Source of the DNA: G965207335 sp965207335
GTDB lineage: Bacteria > Pseudomonadota > Gammaproteobacteria > PS1 > Pseudothioglobaceae
Assembly: GCA_965207335.1 (NCBI GenBank)
Contig: OZ242267.1
Coordinates: 186,001 to 250,000, forward strand
DNA length: 64,000 bases
Reading direction: 5' to 3'
Shown here piece by piece: positions 26,029 through 35,861 of this stretch. The notes below the pieces were generated by a model. The model was not told where the DNA came from, made no database searches, and saw only the letters and a program-made list of their open reading frames with translations. Numbering within the stretch: the stretch's first letter is position 1; each line of letters begins with the position of its first letter. A program made the position numbers and the translations under genes.

Positions 26029-26087
26029 TATTCAATAGTTTATAATTTAACACCCTATATAAATAAAAGTGTTAAGTAAAATGTATA

Positions 26088-26111
26088 GAGACCTTTGCAT
26101 AAATACGAATA
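26088..26111. mobile_element. End fragment of a GAGACC-family element
   Basis: GAGACCTTTGCATAAATACG with no matching right end nearby. It lies 60 bp after the complete element at 25867-26028. Confidence 0.55.
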
Positions 26112-26255
26112 AATACCTTTTAGCAAATTAATATACTTATAGTATTTTTACTTAGGCAATGTACTTTTTAGTTGTAGTAATAAAGTTATTTTTAGTTTTT
26201 TAATAAGTAGTTTTACCTAATGTAGTATCCTTAATTTAACAATATTTTTTTAATA

Positions 26256-27620
26256 ATGATGACAATAAAACAAATTTTAATAATACTTATATTACTTATA
26301 TCTAGTAGTGTAGTAGCTGAAAAAACAAACGAAGCTAAAGATAGTAGGGCAGAATTTTTTCAAGAACTAGAAAATTTTACTCGTATTTTTAATACCATAA
26401 AATATAACTATGTTGATGAATTTGATAGTAAAGAGTTATTTAACAAAGCCATAAAAGGCATGGTACTGCAGCTAGACCCACATTCTAGTTATTTAGAACC
26501 AAAAGAAAAAGAAGACTTATTAGAAAATAGCTCTGGAAAATTTGGCGGGCTTGGCATAGTTATAACTATGGAGAACGGTTTAGTAAAAATTATATCTCCT
26601 ATTGATGATACCCCAGCATACAAGGCGGGCTTAAATTCTGGTGATTTAATTATTAAAATTAATGACACCTCAGTTAGAGGCTTAGATTTATCAGATGCAG
26701 TAGATATGATGAGAGGTGAGAAGGGGACTACTGTTACTATCACGATATCAAGAAATTCTGTCAAACCATTTAGAGTAAGTATAGTTAGAGATATTATTAC
26801 CATAACTTCTGTCAAAGGGCATTTAATAGAAAAAGATATTGCTTATATTAGAATATCTAGTTTTCAAGGACCGGGTATAGAATTATTAAAAGATTTATTA
26901 AATGACATAATTGCAGAAAATAATGATAAACCAATAAAAGGTTTAATAATAGATGTAAGAAATAATCCTGGTGGTTTATTAAATAGTGCGGTAGATATAT
27001 CAGATTTATTTTTAAAAAAGAATAAATTAATAGTTTACACTAAAGGTAGAAATGATAATTCTAACATAGAGTATCATTCAACAACTGGTGATATACTAAA
27101 CGGAGCTCCTATTGTAGTATTAGTAAACCAAGGTTCAGCGTCAGCATCAGAAATATTATCAGGTGCATTGCAAGATAATAAAAGAGCAGTTATTATCGGC
27201 AAAAAATCTTTCGGCAAAGGTTCGGTACAAACTGTAATACCATTAAAAAATGGTTATGCCTTAAAGTTCACTACTGCAAGGTATTACACTCCATCTGGAG
27301 TATCAATTCAAGCCAAGGGTATTACCCCTGATATTGTGTTAGAAAGATTTGAGTTAAAAAAAGATGAGAATGATAATTTTTTTGAATCTGAAAAAGACTT
27401 AAAAGGACATATAAAAGCTACAGGAACAATAGACACTGTTACAGTTAGTAAAACAATAGTAAAAGATGCTAGTATGACTATTTTAGAAAAACAAAATCTA
27501 CAAAAACAACAACGAAACAAAGAGACTATAACAAGACTTAGAAATGATTATTATGTTAATCAAGCTATAAATGCACTTAAAGTAATGAATATAACTAATA
27601 GAGACCTTTGCATAATATGA
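26256..27620 (+). CDS. ctpA: Carboxy-terminal processing protease (S41 family)
   Basis: Periplasmic serine protease that trims or degrades envelope proteins. The 454-aa protein has a signal peptide (KQILIILILLISSSVVAE), a PDZ domain (GKFGGLGIVITMENGLVKII; IDDTPAYKAGLNSGDLI), and the S41 core with GLIIDVRNNPGGLL, VLVNQGSASASEILSGALQD (catalytic Ser in SASASE, near residue 296) and the catalytic Lys in KKSFGKGSVQT (near 320). The last six codons (RDLCII) and the stop are encoded by an inserted element. The TAATA duplication shows that the original end read NITNNLR followed by TAA. Confidence 0.93.
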   Translation: MMTIKQILIILILLISSSVVAEKTNEAKDSRAEFFQELENFTRIFNTIKYNYVDEFDSKELFNKAIKGMVLQLDPHSSYLEPKEKEDLLENSSGKFGGLGIVITMENGLVKIISPIDDTPAYKAGLNSGDLIIKINDTSVRGLDLSDAVDMMRGEKGTTVTITISRNSVKPFRVSIVRDIITITSVKGHLIEKDIAYIRISSFQGPGIELLKDLLNDIIAENNDKPIKGLIIDVRNNPGGLLNSAVDISDLFLKKNKLIVYTKGRNDNSNIEYHSTTGDILNGAPIVVLVNQGSASASEILSGALQDNKRAVIIGKKSFGKGSVQTVIPLKNGYALKFTTARYYTPSGVSIQAKGITPDIVLERFELKKDENDNFFESEKDLKGHIKATGTIDTVTVSKTIVKDASMTILEKQNLQKQQRNKETITRLRNDYYVNQAINALKVMNITNRDLCII

Positions 27621-27766
27621 ATAATCATTAAAAGCCCACTTTTCACCAACTTAGCAATTTTTTAAACCCAGACTTAACTTAGCCCTGCTAGGACAAAGTT
27701 TAACAAAATCACTAATTCGGCAAAAATTGAATTTTTGCTAATCATCCCTATTTATGCAAAGTTCTC
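27601..27766. mobile_element. GAGACC-family MITE in the 3' end of ctpA (166 bp)
   Basis: Begins GAGACCTTTGCATAATATG and ends TTTATGCAAAGTTCTC, flanked on both sides by TAATA (27596-27600 and 27767-27771), a perfect 5-bp target duplication. The insertion replaced the natural ctpA stop and lies 43 bp before thrS. Confidence 0.9.
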
Positions 27767-27809
27767 TAATAACTTAAGGTAAAATACTACATTTTTTTAT
27801 TTTATTATA

Positions 27810-29702
27810 ATGTTTATTATTACCTTAACAGATGGTAAGACAAAAACTTACGATAAGCCAATATCGGTATTAGAAGTTGCATCTGATATTAGCAGTAGTT
27901 TGTCAAAGGCTAGTTTAGCTGGTATTGTTGATAATAAACAAGTTGATACCTCATATATAATTGATAAAGATTGTCGATTAGAAATTATTACTAATAAGCA
28001 TAAAGATTCACTAGAAATTATCAGGCATTCTTGTGCACATTTATTAGCCCAAGCTGTAAAAAGAATTTATCCCAAAGCACAAGTTACCATAGGACCGGTA
28101 ATTAAAGATGGTTTTTATTATGATTTTTTTTATAAAGATGGTTTTTCAGTAGATGAGTTAGCAAAAATAGAAAAAGAAATGTATAAAATAACCAAACAGG
28201 CACTCAAAGTATCAAAACAAGAAATACCAAGAGATGAAGCAGTACAGTTATTTACAAATATGGGTGAGCTTTATAAAGCAGATATAATATCCTCAATCCC
28301 AAAAAATGAAACAATAAATTTATACAAACAAGGTGATTTTATTGATCTTTGTCGTGGACCTCATGTTGCTAACACTAATAAACTAAAAGCTTTTAAATTA
28401 ACCAAAGTAGCAGGTGCTTATTGGCGAGGAGATTCTAATAATGAAATGCTACAAAGAATATACGGTACAGCTTGGCACAATACACAAGATTTAGATGACT
28501 ATGTAGATAAAATAGCCCAAGCAGAAAAACGCGACCACCGTAAAATTGGCAAAAAACAAGACTTATTCCACACCCAAGAAGACGCACAAGGCATGGTTTT
28601 TTGGCATAATAATGGCTGGGTGTTATACCAACAAGTAGAACAATACATGCGTCAAATATTTCAAGATAATGACTATAAAGAAGTTCGTACACCTCAGATT
28701 ATTGATAAAAGTTTATGGGTAAAATCAGGGCATTGGGATAAGTTTGGCGATAATATGTTTACCACGCAATCTGAAAATAAGGATTACGCTATTAAACCAA
28801 TGAATTGTCCTGCTCATATTCAAATTTACAACAAAGGTTTAAAAAGCTATAAAGACCTACCTATTAGATTGGCAGAATTTGGTTTATGTCATAGAAATGA
28901 GCCCTCAGGAACATTACATGGTTTAATGAGAATGCGTAGTTTTACCCAAGACGATGGACATATTTTTTGCACAGAAGCACAAATTCAAGAAGAAGTTAGT
29001 AATTTTATTGATTTAACTTATAAGGTTTATAAGCATTTTGGCTTTGAAAACATAGACATTAAACTATCTACTAGGCCTGAAAAAAGAGTTGGCTCTGATG
29101 AGGTTTGGGATAAAGCAGAAGCCGCATTATCAAAAGCATTAAATACTAAAAATATTAAGTGGGAATTACAGCCGGGCGAGGGGGCTTTTTACGGACCTAA
29201 AATTGAGTTTATATTAAAAGATTGTTTAGATAGACAGTGGCAATGTGGAACTTTACAGGTAGATTTTTCTATGCCTGATAGATTAGGCGCAAGTTATATT
29301 GATAGCAATAACTCTAAACAAACCCCAGTAATGTTGCACAGGGCTATAATTGGCTCAATTGAAAGATTTATTGGAATTTTAATAGAGCATTATGGAGGCG
29401 CTTATCCATTTTGGTTATCACCTATTCAAGTAATGATTGTAAATATTTCACAAAAACAAGAGCATTTTGTGCTATATTTAGCTCAAAAGTTAAAAAATAA
29501 TGCTATTAGAGCAAAATATGACTTGCGAAATGAGAACATAGGATTTAAAATACGCGAACATTCTATGCAACAATATCCGTATATTGTTATAGTAGGTGAT
29601 AAGGAAGTTACAAGTAAAACAATATCTGTGCGTAAAAGAGGGGGGCAAAATTTAGGTAGTATGAATGTTGATGAATTTATAAAACACACTAAAACTAACT
29701 AA
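27810..29702 (+). CDS. thrS: Threonyl-tRNA synthetase
   Basis: Class II aminoacyl-tRNA synthetase charging tRNA-Thr. The 630-aa protein has an N-terminal TGS domain (residues 1-60), an editing domain (RHSCAHLLAQAVKRIYP; HxxxH near 72, and the zinc-type Cys/His in LCRGPHV), the catalytic core with MNCPAHIQIY (Cys near residue 331, zinc ligand), FRHGLMR-type segment TLHGLMRMRSFTQDDGHIF, and the C-terminal anticodon-binding domain. It leads the conserved thrS-infC-rpmI-rplT-pheST-ihfA cluster. Confidence 0.97.
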   Translation: MFIITLTDGKTKTYDKPISVLEVASDISSSLSKASLAGIVDNKQVDTSYIIDKDCRLEIITNKHKDSLEIIRHSCAHLLAQAVKRIYPKAQVTIGPVIKDGFYYDFFYKDGFSVDELAKIEKEMYKITKQALKVSKQEIPRDEAVQLFTNMGELYKADIISSIPKNETINLYKQGDFIDLCRGPHVANTNKLKAFKLTKVAGAYWRGDSNNEMLQRIYGTAWHNTQDLDDYVDKIAQAEKRDHRKIGKKQDLFHTQEDAQGMVFWHNNGWVLYQQVEQYMRQIFQDNDYKEVRTPQIIDKSLWVKSGHWDKFGDNMFTTQSENKDYAIKPMNCPAHIQIYNKGLKSYKDLPIRLAEFGLCHRNEPSGTLHGLMRMRSFTQDDGHIFCTEAQIQEEVSNFIDLTYKVYKHFGFENIDIKLSTRPEKRVGSDEVWDKAEAALSKALNTKNIKWELQPGEGAFYGPKIEFILKDCLDRQWQCGTLQVDFSMPDRLGASYIDSNNSKQTPVMLHRAIIGSIERFIGILIEHYGGAYPFWLSPIQVMIVNISQKQEHFVLYLAQKLKNNAIRAKYDLRNENIGFKIREHSMQQYPYIVIVGDKEVTSKTISVRKRGGQNLGSMNVDEFIKHTKTN

Positions 29703-29758
29703 TCTTTGTATAATATAAAAAACTATTATGAATATAATATAAATTAAAGGAAAAAATT

Positions 29759-30280
29759 ATTAAAAAAATAAAAAAAATTTTAATTAATGAAAGAATTATG
29801 GCACCAAAGTTAAGGGTGTTAGATAATAACAAAGAATTAATTGGAATATTAAGCCGTGAGCAAGCACTAACATTAGCAAATGAACAAGAATTAGACTTAG
29901 TGGAAGTGTCTCCTAATGCTAAACCTCCTGTTTGCAGAATTATGAATTTTGGTAAATATCAATACCAAATTAAAAAGCAAATTAATGATGCTAAAAAGAA
30001 ACAAAAGAAAAATCAAGTAAAAATAATAAAGTTAAGACCAGTAACAGGTGAGTCTGATTATCAAGTAAAATATAAAAACTTGACAAAATTTTTAAATAAT
30101 GGTGATAAAGTAAAAGTGTTAGTATGGTTTCGTGGCAGAGAAGCCACTCACAAAGAATTTGGTATGGACATTTTAAATCGTATTAAAGAAGAAACCAAAG
30201 AATTTGCTTTGGTTGAGCAAGAAGCAAAAATAGATGGTCGCCAGCTTGGTATGATGCTAGCACCTATATCAAAAAAGTAA
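29759..30280 (+). CDS. infC: Translation initiation factor IF-3 (AUU start)
   Basis: IF-3 binds the 30S subunit and checks the start codon-anticodon match. I extend the gene upstream of ATG 29798 to ATT 29759 (or 29756). The added codons read KKIKKILINERI, which align with the N-terminal RIN.eIR segment of other IF-3 proteins, and AAAGG lies 8 bases before ATT 29759. AUU is the known autoregulatory start of infC. The rest is typical: DLVEVSPNAKPPVCRIMNFGKY (near residue 53) and the C-terminal KVLVWFRGREATHKEFG. Total 173 aa. Confidence 0.9.
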   Translation: MKKIKKILINERIMAPKLRVLDNNKELIGILSREQALTLANEQELDLVEVSPNAKPPVCRIMNFGKYQYQIKKQINDAKKKQKKNQVKIIKLRPVTGESDYQVKYKNLTKFLNNGDKVKVLVWFRGREATHKEFGMDILNRIKEETKEFALVEQEAKIDGRQLGMMLAPISKK

Positions 30281-30301
30281 TATACTATTAAAGGAGTATA
30301 A

Positions 30302-30499
30302 GTGCCTAAAATAAAAAGTAATAGCGGGGCTAGTAAAAGGTTTAAACGCAGTGCAAATGGCGGTTTTAAATATAAACATTCTCATTTACGCCATATTTTA
30401 ACCAAAAAAAGCACTTCTAGAAAGCGTTCATTAAGAGCACCTGATAGTATTGAAAAATGCGATGTACCTATGGTTCGTAGAATGCTACCTTACAGTTAA
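30302..30499 (+). CDS. rpmI: Ribosomal protein bL35
   Basis: A 65-aa basic protein of the large ribosomal subunit. Starts with GTG, 21 bp after infC, behind AAAGGAG. Conserved stretches are KSNSGASKRFKRSANGGFKY near the N-terminus and HLRHILTKKSTSRKRSLR. Its stop is 4 bp from an inserted element that now separates it from rplT. Confidence 0.97.
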   Translation: MPKIKSNSGASKRFKRSANGGFKYKHSHLRHILTKKSTSRKRSLRAPDSIEKCDVPMVRRMLPYS

Positions 30500-30503
30500 G
30501 TAG

Positions 30504-30667
30504 GAGACCTTTGCATAAACATGAATAATCATCAGAACCCCGCTTTTCACTCACTTGATAATTTTTATCAAACCAACCTTAGAACAACTAGGGCAGGATT
30601 GATAGAATATCATCAATTAAGCAAAAATCAGAATTCTGTTAATCATCCCTATTTATGCAAAGGTCTC
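30504..30667. mobile_element. GAGACC-family MITE between rpmI and rplT (164 bp)
   Basis: Termini GAGACCTTTGCATAAACATG and TTTATGCAAAGGTCTC, flanked by AAGTA (30498-30502, with one extra G) and AAGTA (30668-30672). It splits a gene pair that is normally adjacent and translationally regulated by L20. Confidence 0.88.
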
Positions 30668-30695
30668 AAGTAATTTATAAATTTAGGAGTAACAA

Positions 30696-31067
30696 ATGGC
30701 AAGAGTAAGTAAGAGTGTAACAGCACATGCTAGACACAAAAAAATATTAAAACTAGCAAAAGGGTATTATGGTGCTCGTTCTAAAGTATTTAGAGTTGCT
30801 AAACAAGCAGTTATTAAAGCAGGGCAATATGCTTATCGTGACCGCCGTCAAAAAAGAAGACAATTTCGCAGACTATGGATTACGCGTATTAATGCACAGG
30901 CTAGAAATAACGGTTTAAGTTATAGTAAATTAATAAATGGTTTAAGTCTTGCTAATATAGATGTAGATAGAAAAATATTAGCAGATATAGCGGTGTTTGA
31001 TAAAGATGGTTTTGCAAAATTAACAGAGCAAGCAAAACAAGCATTATCAACAAAAGATAATGCTTAA
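30696..31067 (+). CDS. rplT: Ribosomal protein bL20
   Basis: A 123-aa 23S rRNA-binding protein needed early in 50S assembly. Conserved N-terminus MARVSKSVTAHARHKKILKL, then KGYYGARSKVFRVAKQA and DRRQKRRQFRRLWITRINA. It keeps its own ribosome-binding site TAGGAGT. In many bacteria L20 represses the infC-rpmI-rplT mRNA through an RNA structure that includes the rpmI region. The 164-bp insertion just upstream may alter that control. Confidence 0.97.
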   Translation: MARVSKSVTAHARHKKILKLAKGYYGARSKVFRVAKQAVIKAGQYAYRDRRQKRRQFRRLWITRINAQARNNGLSYSKLINGLSLANIDVDRKILADIAVFDKDGFAKLTEQAKQALSTKDNA

Positions 31068-31134
31068 ATAGTAATTTATACATTATAATTAAGCGGGAAT
31101 TGTGTTAAAGTTTTTTAGTTTTTAAGGATTAATC

Positions 31135-32145
31135 TTGATTGATGATATTATTAACAGTGCTAAGTTTGATATAAGTAAAGTTAATGATTTATCTATTTTA
31201 GATGATATTCGTGTCAAATATTTAGGCAAAAATAGCGAGTTAAATAAGTTATTAAAGTCATTATCATCATTACCTAAGGATGAAATACCTAAAACAGGCA
31301 AGTTGATTAACCAGACAAAAAAACAAATTCAACAAATACTTACTGATAAAAAAACTATATTACAAGACTTAGCACTACAAGATAGAGTGTCTAGTGAAAA
31401 AATTGACATTAGCATACCTGCTAGAAATGTTAGTATTGGCAACAAACATCCTATTACTATAATTCTACAAAAAATTCAACAAATATTTGAACATCAAGGT
31501 TTTGAAATAGCAACAGGACCTGAAATTGAAGATGATTTTCACAACTTCACAGCATTAAATATCCCTAAGCATCATCCTGCTAGAGCTATGCACGATACTT
31601 TTTATTTTCCTGATAATTATGTGTTAAGAACTCACACTTCACCTGTACAAATACGCACTCTATTAAATAATAAACCACCAATTAGAATTATTGCACCCGG
31701 TAGAGTTTATCGCTGTGATTCTGATATTACTCATAGTCCTATGTTTCATCAAGTAGAGGGCTTAATTGTTGAAAAAAATTTAAATTTCGCACAATTAAAA
31801 GGTTTATTAATAAGTTTTTTAAAGGTATTTTTTGATAAAGATGATTTAAAAGTGCGTTTTCGTCCATCTTATTTTCCATTTACAGAGCCATCTGCCGAGG
31901 TCGATATAGGCTGTGTTATTTGTAATAGCAAGGGTTGTAGAGTATGTAAAGGTACTGGCTATTTAGAGGTGTTAGGTTGTGGTGTTGTACACACCAATGT
32001 ATTTGAACATGTTAATATAGATAATCAAAAATGGCTAGGATTAGCATTTGGCATGGGTATTGAGAGACTAGCAATGCTTAGTTATGGTATTGATGATTTA
32101 CGCTTATTTTTTGATAATAACTGGCGTTTTTTAAAACAATTTTAA
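31135..32145 (+). CDS. pheS: Phenylalanyl-tRNA synthetase alpha subunit
   Basis: Catalytic alpha subunit of the alpha2beta2 enzyme charging tRNA-Phe. The 336-aa protein has a helical N-terminal tRNA-binding arm, then class II motifs: HPITIILQKIQQIFEHQGFEIATGPEIEDDFHNFTALNIP, the RPSYFPFTEPSAEVDIGCVIC segment and the motif-3 GMGIERLAML. It starts with TTG behind AAGGATT. It is followed 17 bp later by pheT. Confidence 0.96.
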   Translation: MIDDIINSAKFDISKVNDLSILDDIRVKYLGKNSELNKLLKSLSSLPKDEIPKTGKLINQTKKQIQQILTDKKTILQDLALQDRVSSEKIDISIPARNVSIGNKHPITIILQKIQQIFEHQGFEIATGPEIEDDFHNFTALNIPKHHPARAMHDTFYFPDNYVLRTHTSPVQIRTLLNNKPPIRIIAPGRVYRCDSDITHSPMFHQVEGLIVEKNLNFAQLKGLLISFLKVFFDKDDLKVRFRPSYFPFTEPSAEVDIGCVICNSKGCRVCKGTGYLEVLGCGVVHTNVFEHVNIDNQKWLGLAFGMGIERLAMLSYGIDDLRLFFDNNWRFLKQF

Positions 32146-32162
32146 TTTAAAGTTATTACACA

Positions 32163-34523
32163 ATGAAAGCAAGTATAAATTGGCTAAAAAAATTTACAAA
32201 TTTTACTATAAGTAACCAAGAGTTAGCATCTAAGCTAACTATGGCAGGCTTAGAGGTTGATAAACTAAGTCCAGTAGCAAGTAATTTTAACAATGTTGTT
32301 GTTGGTAAGGTATTATCTTGCATGCAACATACAAATGCCGACAAACTAAAAGTATGCCAAGTTGATGTTGGCGATGATAAACCTAAGCAGATTATTTGCG
32401 GTGCTAATAATGCTAGAGCAGGTATTAAGGTAGCAGTAGCTAAAATAGGTGCAAAACTAAATGATACTAAAATTAAAAAAGCTAAATTAAGAGGAGTGGA
32501 ATCAAATGGAATGTTATGCTCTGGTGATGAATTAGGGCTTGATGGTTTATTTTCCAACGATGGTATTATTGAGTTATCACAACAGGCAAATATTGGTGAT
32601 GATATTAAAGATTTTTTACATTTAAATGATACAGTAATTGAACTAGATATTACTCCAAATAGAGGGGATTGTTTTAGTTTATTAGGCATAGCAAGAGAAA
32701 TATCCTGTTATGAAAACATAAAATTAAACAGCCCTAAATATAAGGTTAATGCCACTATAAAAGACAAGTGCAATATTAACATTCAGGCAAAAAAAGAATG
32801 CCCTAGATATTTTTGTAGAATTATTAAAGGAGTAAATAATAAAGCTACCAGCCCATATTGGCTACAAGATTTTTTATTAAAATCTGGACAAAAGACACAC
32901 TCACCTGTAGTAGATGTTACTAATTTTGTGTTATTTGAATTAGGACAGCCATTGCATAGTTTTAATGCAGAAAAAATAGCAGGAGAAATCAATATAAGAT
33001 TTGCTAATAATGAAAAAATTACCTTATTAAATGAAAAAGAAGTTAAACTGACAAATGATACTTTGGTAATAGCAGATAATGATAAGGTAGTTGCTATTGC
33101 TGGAATTATGGGGGGTTTAAATAGTGCTGTATTTACTGATACTAGCGATATTTTATTAGAAAGTGCATTTTTTAGCCCTGCTGCCATAGCAGGTAAAGCT
33201 AGAAAATACGGATTACACACCGAAAGCTCATTAAGATTTGAAAGAGGTGTTGATTTTAATATGCTATCTCAGGCATTAGAAAGAGCTAGCGAATTAATTA
33301 TCCAAATAGCAGGCGGGCAAGCAGGGGATATTATTGAAAGTACAGTACAAGATTATCTGCCTAAACGCAATGAAATTTGCCTAACTAAAGCTATGTGTAA
33401 TAGAATAATAGGCTTTGAGTTAGGGCATAATTGGATTAAAAAACAATTACAATTATTATCAATAAAAATAAATAAAATCAGTAATGATAATTTTTATGTA
33501 ACACCACCTAGTTTTAGATTTGACTTAGAAAATGAACGCGATTTAATTGAAGAGTTGTTAAGATTATACGGTTATGACAAAATACCAAGTATAGATATTA
33601 ATTTTAGTAGTAAGATTAATAATATCAAAGATACAACAATTAATGACTTAACTAACAAACTAATAGCTAAAGGCTATAGCGAGGTTATAAATTACAGTTT
33701 TATTAGTGAGTATTGGCAACAAAGACTATATAAAGACAAACAAATCATAGCGCTGGAAAACCCCATATCTAATGAATTATCAATAATGCGTTATGGCTTA
33801 TTAGCAGGGCTTATCCAAAATGTTATTAAAAATAAACACTATGGACATAATAATTGTCAATTTTTTGAAACTGGTATGTGCTTTCATAATACATCAGAAC
33901 AAGGACAAATAAATAAAATAGCTGGCATTATGTCGGGTAATAGATTTAATGTTGCTTGGGATAATGATATTACTGCAGTTGATTTTTATGATATTAAAGC
34001 AATAGTAGAATTATTGCTAAATAGCACTGATTATAATTATAAAATACAGACAATAACAGAAACAAATATTACTTTTCACCCACATAAAAGTGCTGAAATT
34101 ATAGTTAATAATGAAGTTATTGGTTATTTAGGTGCTTTATCACCAAAATTAGAGGCAGAGTTAGAATTAAATAATATTTATATGTTTGAGTTTTTATTAG
34201 ACAATATTAAACAAAAAATTATACATTATAAGCCATTTTCTGATATGCAAACAGCCAGTAGAGATATATCTATTTTAATTGATGAACAAATAACATTTGC
34301 TACAATAACAGACAGTATTTACAATCTAGCACAAAAACAATTATTAAATATAAACCTATTTGATGTTTATACAGGCGATAATATAGCAAATGGTAAAAAA
34401 AGTTTATCGCTTACTATTAATTACCAAGATTATAAAAAAACTTTGACTGATGAAGAAATTAATGAGAAAATAACCGCTATATTAGATATGTTATTAAAAA
34501 AATATAATGCTATACAAAGGTAG
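32163..34523 (+). CDS. pheT: Phenylalanyl-tRNA synthetase beta subunit
   Basis: A 786-aa beta subunit with the usual domain string: N-terminal tRNA-binding (EMAP-like) domain with VVGKVLSCMQHTNADKLKVC, B3/B4 editing domain (SPYWLQDFLLKSGQKTHSPVVDVTNFVLFELGQPLHSF), B5 domain, the catalytic-like core, and a C-terminal ferredoxin-fold anticodon-binding domain (ASRDISILIDEQITFA). Normal length. It works as a heterotetramer with PheS. Confidence 0.97.
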   Translation: MKASINWLKKFTNFTISNQELASKLTMAGLEVDKLSPVASNFNNVVVGKVLSCMQHTNADKLKVCQVDVGDDKPKQIICGANNARAGIKVAVAKIGAKLNDTKIKKAKLRGVESNGMLCSGDELGLDGLFSNDGIIELSQQANIGDDIKDFLHLNDTVIELDITPNRGDCFSLLGIAREISCYENIKLNSPKYKVNATIKDKCNINIQAKKECPRYFCRIIKGVNNKATSPYWLQDFLLKSGQKTHSPVVDVTNFVLFELGQPLHSFNAEKIAGEINIRFANNEKITLLNEKEVKLTNDTLVIADNDKVVAIAGIMGGLNSAVFTDTSDILLESAFFSPAAIAGKARKYGLHTESSLRFERGVDFNMLSQALERASELIIQIAGGQAGDIIESTVQDYLPKRNEICLTKAMCNRIIGFELGHNWIKKQLQLLSIKINKISNDNFYVTPPSFRFDLENERDLIEELLRLYGYDKIPSIDINFSSKINNIKDTTINDLTNKLIAKGYSEVINYSFISEYWQQRLYKDKQIIALENPISNELSIMRYGLLAGLIQNVIKNKHYGHNNCQFFETGMCFHNTSEQGQINKIAGIMSGNRFNVAWDNDITAVDFYDIKAIVELLLNSTDYNYKIQTITETNITFHPHKSAEIIVNNEVIGYLGALSPKLEAELELNNIYMFEFLLDNIKQKIIHYKPFSDMQTASRDISILIDEQITFATITDSIYNLAQKQLLNINLFDVYTGDNIANGKKSLSLTINYQDYKKTLTDEEINEKITAILDMLLKKYNAIQR

Positions 34524-34546
34524 CCATATAAGGACAAGGAGAATAT

Positions 34547-34849
34547 ATGCCATTAATAAAACAAGATATTGTTAATAAAATAGTAGATGAAATTGGTTTT
34601 AGAAAGAATGAATCATTTAATGTAGTAGATGATTTTTTTAATATAATAAAATCAGAGATAATAAGCAATAAAGATGTTAAATTATCAGGGTTTGGTAATT
34701 TTATCCTAATTAGAAAAAGTCCCAGAATGGGCAGAAATCCAAAAACTAAAGAAAGCTTTCCTATATCTGCTAGAACTGTAATTAGTTTTAAACCTGGAGT
34801 TAAATTAAAATCTATAGTTCAGCAAACAAGTGTAATAGCAAAATCTTAA
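34547..34849 (+). CDS. ihfA: Integration host factor alpha subunit
   Basis: A 100-aa DNA-bending protein of the HU/IHF family. KQDIVNKIVDEIGFRKNES at the N-terminus and VKLSGFGNFILIRKSPRMGRNPKTKESF, the DNA-intercalating arm with GRNP. It acts as an IhfA-IhfB dimer in replication, recombination and transcription. Its place after pheT is the conserved gammaproteobacterial order. Start behind AAGGAGAAT. Confidence 0.95.
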   Translation: MPLIKQDIVNKIVDEIGFRKNESFNVVDDFFNIIKSEIISNKDVKLSGFGNFILIRKSPRMGRNPKTKESFPISARTVISFKPGVKLKSIVQQTSVIAKS

Positions 34850-34855
34850 TTTTTT

Positions 34856-35218
34856 ATGCCAATACAAGAATATAATATTAATAGTATATTGGCTAATTTA
34901 CCACCTAATAAATTATATTTTTCAATAAAAGAAGTTGAGAAAATATGTGCTGAAAAACAATCTGTTCTTCGCTATTGGGAAAAAGAATTCCCACAGTTAA
35001 AACCCAATAAAATTAGAACACAAAGACGATACGAGAAAAAAGATATTAAAATTATCTTGCTTATAAAAAACCTAATTAGAGATGAAAAAATCAAAATTAA
35101 TGATGCCAGAATTAAACTAAATAACATCAAGCTAAAGCCTGATAAACCAATGGTTAATAATGATAATATACTAATAAATATTAAAAAAGAATTGCATAGG
35201 TTGCTTAGGGTTTTGTGA
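34856..35218 (+). CDS. MerR-family regulator
   Basis: A 120-aa DNA-binding protein with the MerR helix-turn-helix: YFSIKEVEKICAEKQSVLRYWEKEFPQLKPN (residues ~22-52), followed by RRYEKKDIKIILLIKNLIRDEKIKINDARIKL, the second DNA contact and dimer helix. A MerR-like gene directly after ihfA is usual in this phylum. No cysteine-based sensor motif is visible, and the C-terminus is short, so the signal is unknown. Confidence 0.88.
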   Translation: MPIQEYNINSILANLPPNKLYFSIKEVEKICAEKQSVLRYWEKEFPQLKPNKIRTQRRYEKKDIKIILLIKNLIRDEKIKINDARIKLNNIKLKPDKPMVNNDNILINIKKELHRLLRVL

Positions 35219-35232
35219 GTAATGCATAGGTT

Positions 35233-35861
35233 TTATAAATATAGTTCTTTAAAATTTTCGTAACTACCAACTTTAGCGAAATTTATCTCAAATTCTAAAT
35301 TACTTATTTTGTCAATTCTGACAGAATCAATACCTAGTAATTTTAGTTTATCATAAGTTAAAAGTTCACCTTCTTTTAAATTTAACACATTTCTTAAAAT
35401 CCATTGCCCTAATTCTTTATTAGAGTAAGACATTAAAGCCTTGTTGTTATCTTGACATACTTTACTTTGCATAATATTGCCATCAGGTAATTTTAATGAG
35501 AATGGTTGTTGTCTATTTGGAAAAAAATCAGAAAAATTATCGTGTATTGCCTTAGGTACAGGTATGTAAACTTTGTTTGCATTTCTAGCCTTACCTCTGG
35601 CATTTTCATTAAGTTTTTTTATGGTAAACAGTGTTCAAAAATATTACTTATTCCGTCTTCATGTTCGTGCATTACCATTTTATGTTTTGTTAAATCAAGC
35701 CATTTTTTAATTTCTTTTTCTGAATTAAATTTATGCAAAAAATTAAAATCACAATTCTCGGAAAACAGCAAAATATCCTCGTTAAAAGTATCCGCATATC
35801 CACTATTTTCATCCTCTAATAAGTTAGTTAAAATATTTATTTTATTTTTAAGTATTAGCAT
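35233..35861 (-). pseudogene. Remnant of a restriction endonuclease (NgoFVII/BfiI-like C-terminus), frameshifted
   Basis: Two frames. From 35861 an 80-codon ORF begins, overlapping the end of the DUF3883-like gene, and stops at 35619. The other frame, open from about 35632 to 35233, reads LNENARGKARNANKVYIPVP, then IHDNFSDFFPNRQQPFSLKLP, then KALMSYSNKELGQWILR and VGSYENFKELYL. This resembles the C-terminal DNA-recognition domain of NgoFVII/BfiI-type endonucleases. The frames meet at an A7 run (ATAAAAAAACTT). The family assignment of the 80-aa part is uncertain, and the N-terminal nuclease region is missing or unrecognisable. The methyltransferase at 5411 is too far away to be an obvious partner. 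Confidence 0.5.
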
